From contig NC_088301.1 in NCBI RefSeq assembly GCF_032854445.1, positions 14,258,281 through 14,322,280 on the forward strand: a DNA stretch of 64,000 bases. Reading direction: 5' to 3'. Below the pieces are notes generated by a model, which was not told the origin of the DNA, did not search any database, and saw nothing but the letters and a program-made list of their open reading frames with translations. Numbering within the stretch: the first letter of the stretch is position 1; every line of letters starts with the position of its first letter. This DNA comes from Liolophura sinensis (taxonomy: Eukaryota; Mollusca; Polyplacophora; Chitonida; Chitonidae). A program made the translations under genes and the position numbers. Positions 56,602-64,000 of this stretch are shown here, in pieces.

Positions 56602-59600
56602 CTGTACCAAACACAAACACTCCAGTAAATACAGGCTCTGTTTACAATACCATTTACATCATCAGGACAAGCAGCATGAACAGCCTGAGAGGCATAGCCA
56701 AGAAAATCGGAATATCTTCTTTTTCAATTATCATTACTTAACCATGATACCATTTCAATTATTTGATGGAGCAAGACTCAGGTAGACAGTCAACAAGATG
56801 CAAGAAATAAAAACAATAAGGTGGGTCTTGTCAGTAGAGAATGGTAATGCATGAATACAAACAAGGTTATAAGGTTAAATGAAAGAGTGATGATGACATG
56901 ATGTTGAGGTTAAGATGATGGTCTATAAAGCAAGACACATTCCGACATTCCAATGGAACAAAACTAGTAACATGGTATACTGGACACAGTGTGCACGGGT
57001 TTGGGTGATAACTAAATGCTGTATGCACAAGGTAAAAAAGCTACAAGTGGTCACCACTCACGAGTTAGTACAATTACAGGGGGTGTTATCGGCGCAAGGC
57101 TGACTCATTTACTGTGATTGTACCAATGTGGGCAAGGTGCAGCAGGGGAGTTAGATGTGATGAGAATGCAGTGGGAACAGCAGGCAGGTCATGGGTGAGA
57201 GCAACTGTAAATACATGAGGCAATTTCTTTCCCACATATACTGGAAAGCAGTACTGATAGGTAACTTGTATGTGAAAGATTGTGTGTTTGGAATATTGTC
57301 AACAAAATGAATGTTGAAAGTATTAAATTAGTTGTGTGTTGGTAAATATTGGATGTAACTGCATGATGAGTACATTTCCTTTCCACTAAACCATATTACT
57401 GCAAAATGTTCAACCTATTCAACCACTAACACCCTTTTTTTTCAGTGGAATTTGTGTACTATTAAATTATTTCACTACGCTCCATAGTTAACTCAGAATG
57501 TTTCAAAATATTGGTTGCAGAGGTGGTAGAAAAGCTTGAATAATTACGGTAACCAACTTTAACTATTAGACTAGTTCTACAAATGAAAGCCTTCCAATCT
57601 TCATAAAATATCCTAAACTCAAAGCTTGTATCAACTGTGATTTAGCACTTTGCTTTTTGTTCCATTAGTCCACCTATATTTAAGGTACAGGAGTTTTGTC
57701 CTAAAAGCTAGGAGAAAACAGCTATTTGTCAAGCTAACATGAAAACATGTCATCCTTATGCATAATAAAAGGTGTCAAAAGGTCACAAATACTACGGTTT
57801 GAACGTTTTCTTACTGCCTAATCCATCATTTAGATGTCGCACCTAAGGTTTTCACTGCTAAGCCCCGAGGGATGCCTTTGTACACATGCTAATGACAGTT
57901 GATGTAGGTTTATGGAAAGTCAAAAAGTGGACTGAATGATTCATCATTTTTTTATCTCTTGACACCAGGAGCAGTCTATATGATTCCCAATAAACCAATT
58001 GCTAATGAATTTGACACAAGAGATTGAAGCCATCAAAAACTGAATGCTTTGCGGGCGATTCCCTTGGGGTTACAGCTAGCACATGTAGAGTGGTCATGGC
58101 TTGGCCATACAGATTATATCATCAGTTAACTGCTTCTGGAAATTGTCAGTGTTTACCAGTCCGCTGGAGATAAACCATTCCCTCCTCTGCAGCAGGCCAT
58201 TGCTGGAAGGTTGTCCCTTATCGGCATTAAGCCCTTGAAGTTGATAGGTTGGAGATGAGGGTGAACAGTGCACAAAGAGTGTAGGTGTTGGTTTACAAAT
58301 GTTCTCATGCTGACAGAGATGCATCTCTGTGCGCCTACCTTTCAACATCTACCCCCAAAAACTGACAACCTACAAAAACCAGAAGCATCTACTCTACCTT
58401 CCAAACTTACTAACATCAACAACTTCTTCAAGACTCTAAAGAAAAATCTGTTCTCTGCTTGGACACTCAGTTGCAGTGAGCATTTCCTGATGGACAACAT
58501 CAATCAGAAATATGATAAAAAAAAAGAGTACAGTTGTATTGTCCTTCTGACAAATTAACAAACCTAAGACCAGATTAGAGATAGTCTGTCTCTAGAGCTT
58601 GCAAATATGAAGGGTTGTAGTTCAGAAACTACATAAACATCAAACTGCAGTTTGATAGTCTGTTGCTACATGGATGTTCACCGCAGGCTTGACAGAATTC
58701 CAGAAAGATACACAGAAAGATAATCCTTTCATTGCTGAAATATTGTATAAATATTGAATGTCCACCAAACCGAGCTGAACACCGAGTGACTGAACGCCAA
58801 AGTGAAGGCTCGTTCCGGTACAAGATCACAGAAGTGCATGAAGATGATTACAGGGTTACACATGGATTCTGCATTGATTGTAGGGACTGCCAGGTGTAGT
58901 CGAAAAGGTCAGAAGTCTAGAAAAGTTTAGCATGACATTTCCACCAATGTGCATAAGAAACCAGCCTTTTCTGGTTAAAAAAAAAAGACCCCCCCAAAAA
59001 ACAAACAAACAACAAAAAACCAAAAATACCCTAACACTACTCTAAGTCGTCTTATCCAGATGGGAAACTCTAAAGAAAACATTCCATGTCCCTAATATGT
59101 TGTATGTTTTTATTTCTGCAAAACCATGGAAGAATGTTTATTGGTTTCCTCAGAGTACATTTTCATTTTGAGAATCTGCAAGATAATGGACAACAACAAA
59201 AAATTTCAAAGTGCTAGGAGCGATAAAAAAAAATTAATACTGGTATGAGAAAATAACTTTAAATTTAAATTGTATTAAGGGAGAAAAAATTTATAAAAAT
59301 AATCAAATATTATAACTGGCATGCAAGTCCTTTCAGTGAAAATCAGTGCTTCTGTTACAGACAAAATGAGTTCGTTCGAACCTGCGCCAATCAAATGGAA
59401 AAGGTACATATAAATAACAAAGAAGAAAAACTAGTCTCTTGGTTATATTGGACAACAAAATGGCCATTATCCTGTGAGGACAGAAGTGCAACCCTGCTTG
59501 TCACTTTTGTGCGGTTTCCAGATGGTCAAGGTTGTGCGTCATCTGTACCCCAGAAAAGAAAATTAATGCTTTCAGAGTCATCACTGTCTTACACAACCAC

Positions 59601-62600
59601 AGGTTATACAAATAATGGCCTAAAAGATCTTACTTTAGATCATCACTAATATGTACCACATGGGCATCATTTCGTCTGTATCAGTTGACTCCTAACCTTA
59701 AGCATCATCTTACCACTTACATGTAGTAGATAAGTAACTGACTAGTAAATTATCATTTTAAAGAAGTGTTTTATAATGAAATGCACCATTAATTAAAAAA
59801 AAGATTATCAAGAAATAAAAGCAAAAAAACCCCCCAAAAAACCTTGCTGTATTCCACAAGGGCTGATACAACAGAACTCCATTACTCCAGATTACTTGTC
59901 TTAAAAAAAAAAAATGCTCAAGAAAAAAAAAAGTAACATGGGAGACTAGTAAAATAAACAGAGCAGGTATCTCATCAAGCATATTATGTAACACTCAGGA
60001 TAATAGTAGTTCGCATGGAGTGAAATAAGCAAGGTAAAAACACTGTCTGTCTGTCCATCAAGCCTGAACAACTGCTCTGGCCAGGAATAACCCAGCTAAG
60101 AAGCTTTCCTGACCCCTGAGGCAAGTCAGTGTAACATGTGTTTTCTCTTCACTTTCTGTTTGTTTTTGTTACATCAGCTTCAGTGAAACAGATCCCAGTT
60201 TCTCCCCAGCCAAGCGAGACCAGTTATGTATGACAACAAGTAACATGCCACATACAAGGCCACATGACCATGTAGCACACCACAGCCGTTCATCTGTCCA
60301 AAGCTGAAGGGGTAAATGTTTTGGAGATGCCCTTGTACATTTGTCATGCAAACACCACAGAGAAGACCGGTCACCTGGGATATATGTGGGAGGTTATCTA
60401 TGGATTTGCTCTGGTAACATGAACACACCCTCTAGGGATGAATTTGCAAATTGCTAAAACTCACTTTCTGCTGAACAAGAATCAGCTAAAAACAACAATG
60501 ACAAACAATAAGAAAAAATGATAATATTATACTGGCCATGCCCCAAAAATGACTGATGTCTCTTTATCTCTTGCAATCAACTGCTCCTTAGGTGTCTGTA
60601 TTTTCAATACCCCTTCCTTTTCTGTGTTTACACCCGTGGAGTTGAGTTACCACCGTAGTAGCATATCACAAGTCTACAACAATCATTATCTTTTTTACTC
60701 CAGCAATATAATGGGTGGAAAACTATTTGTTTGGACGCTGCCAGGGAACCTATATAACCCCTTCATGTGGGCTGTATATGCTTCGTCTTCTCCCATGGAA
60801 TTGATTAGCATTGCACAAACCTTGGAAAAACACTAGTTCTGGCACCTATACAACTACGTCAAACAACAAGGAGAGTGGATTTTACTACAGTTCCCAGTCA
60901 CAAAGCTCTGTCTCCCACCCATCCTGTGAATCAAGACATACACTATACCCAGCTACCCTTATTCTTCAACCTCTTCAACTGCCTCTGTGACCATTATTTT
61001 GAAACATTCTGAGCAGAATTACAGGGTGTAGAGAAATAATTTGCATAGTTAATGGAACTTCCATTTTGCATGATCCAAGCAAATAAATTTTTTTTTGTGT
61101 ATTATTTTCATAATAATTGTATGCATAAATTCCATAGGAGAAAAGCTGAAGATTTACAGAAACATGAAAAATTGAGCATGGTTTTCAGCTGATACTGTTC
61201 TATGCCAGATTGTATGTAATATACTGGCTTTTTGCAAAATTCTAATTTTCAATGTCCAGAATAAACTTCCGTGTGTCTTAGGAAAAAAAAAAAACAAAAG
61301 AGATATTAAGATGTAAATCTCATGGTCTGTTCTGACCCATCAAGTTAGCAAATGGCTTTTGTAGCATGCAAATCGTAAACGATAACATTTACTGGATCAT
61401 GACAGAAATAATATTATAACATTATTCAGGCCAAGTGCCGAAAATGCACTAGTTGTTATCCATTTATGAGATGCAAGGTAACAATGTTGAGAGAAGAAAA
61501 TGTCACCTCCCAGGGAGAATAGGTCTACTGATACAGCTTCTGACGCAAACATTGTACAGTGGTTTCAGGTTGTGGAAGGTTTGATTAGCCCTGACACCGG
61601 CAATATGCGTAATGGAGGAGCTGTTTGCAAATTACTGGGTTGCTCAAACTCCAGCAAAACACAAGGGTTATAACATCCTTTCACAGCAGCTGCTGTAATT
61701 ATAACACAGTACCTCTGTGAGTTTTAGGAGTTATTTCTATCAGTTACTTTGAGCTATTTTCGTCCGATAAACACACAGAAGGTTTGTTATCTCACTGTGC
61801 TTTGGTTATGAAAGGATATTTGATAGCATGGCTGTAAATATGTATCCTGGCTATTGGAATTATGGCTGTAGGTATAAAACCTGGTGATTGTAACAACAAA
61901 CTGTGCCTTGGAAAAAGCTTCCTGTCAAAGGAGCCTATTTATCATAGCCTTTGGGTGAAGGGCTTCAGCTGCTGGCAAGCAAATGTCAAACACTCGCCAG
62001 ATATTATTAGACACAGGACTATTGTCATACTCTTACGGAATGTCCAGATGAAAAATACAGGCACTGGAAAGGAAACGTTTTTTGTGCACATCATGACCAA
62101 AGAAACCAAACACATGGTCATTCAAATCCTACATATACTGTTTTTCTTTGAGTAAGATTCATGTCCAGAAGGGTAAGCCAGGACAAGTTTTAGTTATTGA
62201 CTGGATTCAAGAAACTGGAGACATTCCAAAACTAGTACAATGTAGTTAGTGACGGCATTAATGCTGTGAGAGGGTTTCTTTGTGTCTGCTTTCAATATTA
62301 CAGGCTTTCAAGTTTCCATGATGGTGGTACTTCTGTGTCGAATATACGACTGCATGTATGGGCAAAACAAGTCAAGTCCAAAAATTATTCTACATTCTTA
62401 AATCCCAATCCAAACATTTTTGGCATTGACACCTACAAACTTTTTTCTTTAGAATTTTTGTCCTTTAAAATGTATCTGAGCCCACAGAATAAACAAATAC
62501 TTTTGTGAAGTTGTGTTTACATCGGTAGATGCTTTGGCACAAAAAGACACAAATTCAACACAGATCGAGTGCCAGTTGCTTTCATACGCCTGAGAAAATG

Positions 62601-64000
62601 GCAAGAAAGTCCCAATAAATCCCCTAAGGAAATATCGGACTGCCTGAAACAATAGTAGGACGGACCCAGGCCAGCTGAAGGGGCACCCAATATGTTGATG
62701 TTTATCCTAAGTACATGTGCTACAGCTAGTCTTAAGACTTGATACAGAAGTCAGAAGAGTTCTTAAAGTAAAAGACCACCTTTAAATAAAGTAAGTATCA
62801 TCTGAAAGGTTGTTCAATATGGTCCAAAAATTCCAGCAAAGAACTTCAATCTTTGTCTTTAATTCACATAAAAGACCATAAGTGGAATCTGCAGGAAATG
62901 GCCTTTCTGGCAATGGTATTTAAAGGTGGTCTGTTATTTTTATGCTGGGAATTTCCTGTTTGATTTCGGCACTCAGATCACATAGACATGTAAATATAAG
63001 TGACCATATTGACATATTTTAGGGAGCTATTCAGGGTGTGGGAACAGAAGGTGGGTTTATATGGTCAGATTGATCCATAGCCGGCGGATAGCCAGTGGTC
63101 AGTTTAAGTGTTTCATAAAGCTCTGTCTACAGGAGAGTCATGTTTACCCACACCTGATTTTTCACTTCACCTACAGGTACATAGTGAAGCATCCCCTTGT
63201 GTTTGAGTCAGCATGTCATTGGCATCTGGTAACCATCATAAATCTGGAGATGCAGGCTATGTATCCTACACTATACCAGGTCAGACAGATTTCACGGCAC
63301 CCACTTAAGGAGTTCACAAAACCATGGCAACCATCGCATTCTGTGGATGTCTCATACCCTGGGTATCTGACAGCACCTTGCTTATCCCGGAAGAAATAAA
63401 GAGCAGAAGATGGGGACTTAATATTCCCCTTCCAACCTCAAACACATTATCCGCTTGGCATGAGACAAGAGAGAGAGAGAGAAATATATTTAGCCTTAGA
63501 AATTTTACATTTCAAACCAATATGGGAACAATTTCTTGCCTCAGGGGAGGTTTCAGAACACACCTGTAATGTGCCTGGTGGTAACATGGACAGTAATGCT
63601 GATGTTTATCATCCAGGTAATACTTCTGTTCCACGGTTTGATGAGCTGATTTATATGTATATTGCCTAACAGTAATATTTCTTACCAATGTTGATTAACA
63701 CTCCAATGCTTCCAAAAACTAAAGGTTGCTTTAATGCACATACAGGAAACAATAACCATTAGCTTAACAGCATTCACTGGTTCAAATTTAGCAATATATT
63801 GAGAGATGCATGCCCTAAAAACATTACTCCACAGACTACACCCCCAAAATCCAATGACCAGACACACATTTGCAAAACACAGCTAGCAGCTGGAGTTAAC
63901 CAGGCTTATATATGTACATACGAATCTGAGTTCAACAGATCCTTGGTCATGATTTTTTGCTTTGCGATAATCAACGCAGACAGCAGGCATGTAGTTTCAG
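56602..64000 (-). other. Start of a long upstream intron of the receptor gene
   Basis: 7.4 kb with no exon I can defend. FN3-1 and the Ig domains are not seen. A minus-strand frame at 58094-58348 (containing SSNGLLQRREWFISSGLVNT) and one at 62449-62652 are open but unrecognised. A/C homopolymer tracts lie near 58978-59030 and 59818-59840. Confidence 0.6.

Noticed and set aside
58094-58348. Missing FN3-1 exon of the receptor
   Set aside because: The peptide has no FN3 tryptophan, proline or tyrosine pattern and no fitting splice phases.

Overview
The window is eukaryotic. It has intron-rich genes with GT-AG splice sites, long AT-rich introns, many tRNA-derived SINEs and numerous minisatellites. 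The main gene resembles invertebrate LAR and the SINEs look like those I associate with molluscs, so a lophotrochozoan, probably a mollusc, is my best guess. That placement is inference.

Layout. (1) Bases 1-2260, plus strand: the last two coding exons of a gene entering from the left, ending in a Ser/Pro/Lys-rich C-terminus I do not recognise. (2) About 2.3-19.4 kb: 3' flank and intergenic DNA with at least ten SINE copies or fragments of two families, two foldback elements, several tandem-repeat blocks, a (TA)n tract and one weak two-exon candidate on the minus strand. (3) About 19.5-64 kb, minus strand: one large gene for a LAR-type (type IIa) receptor protein tyrosine phosphatase. The two genes are tail to tail.

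I mapped 27 coding exons of the phosphatase, from 56601 down to the stop codon at 23839. Together they give 4904 nt, with all phases agreeing, for about 1633 residues. In order they encode FN3 domains 2-9, a membrane-proximal module, one transmembrane helix, a juxtamembrane segment, the catalytic D1 phosphatase domain ([12 protein letters not shown]) and a D2 domain with the KNRL and WPE changes typical of the inactive LAR D2. The Ig domains, FN3-1 and the promoter are not visible and probably lie beyond base 64000.

The most interesting signal is in the 5.8-6.6 kb linker intron between FN3-2 and FN3-3 (47055-53631). It holds five candidate cassette microexons of 39, 24, 18, 48 and 21 nt. All are phase 1-1, open, and bounded by AG and GT. 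Every inclusion combination keeps the frame, two lie in a local duplication, and three end in a Tyr-Pro motif. They could let the neuron-type receptor vary an ectodomain linker by up to 50 residues. This needs RNA evidence.

Other points of note are a 62-bp minisatellite whose likely founder copy abuts an exon, a 30-bp minisatellite that reads as N-glycosylation-rich decapeptides, an inverted SINE pair, and degenerate coding remnants in introns.
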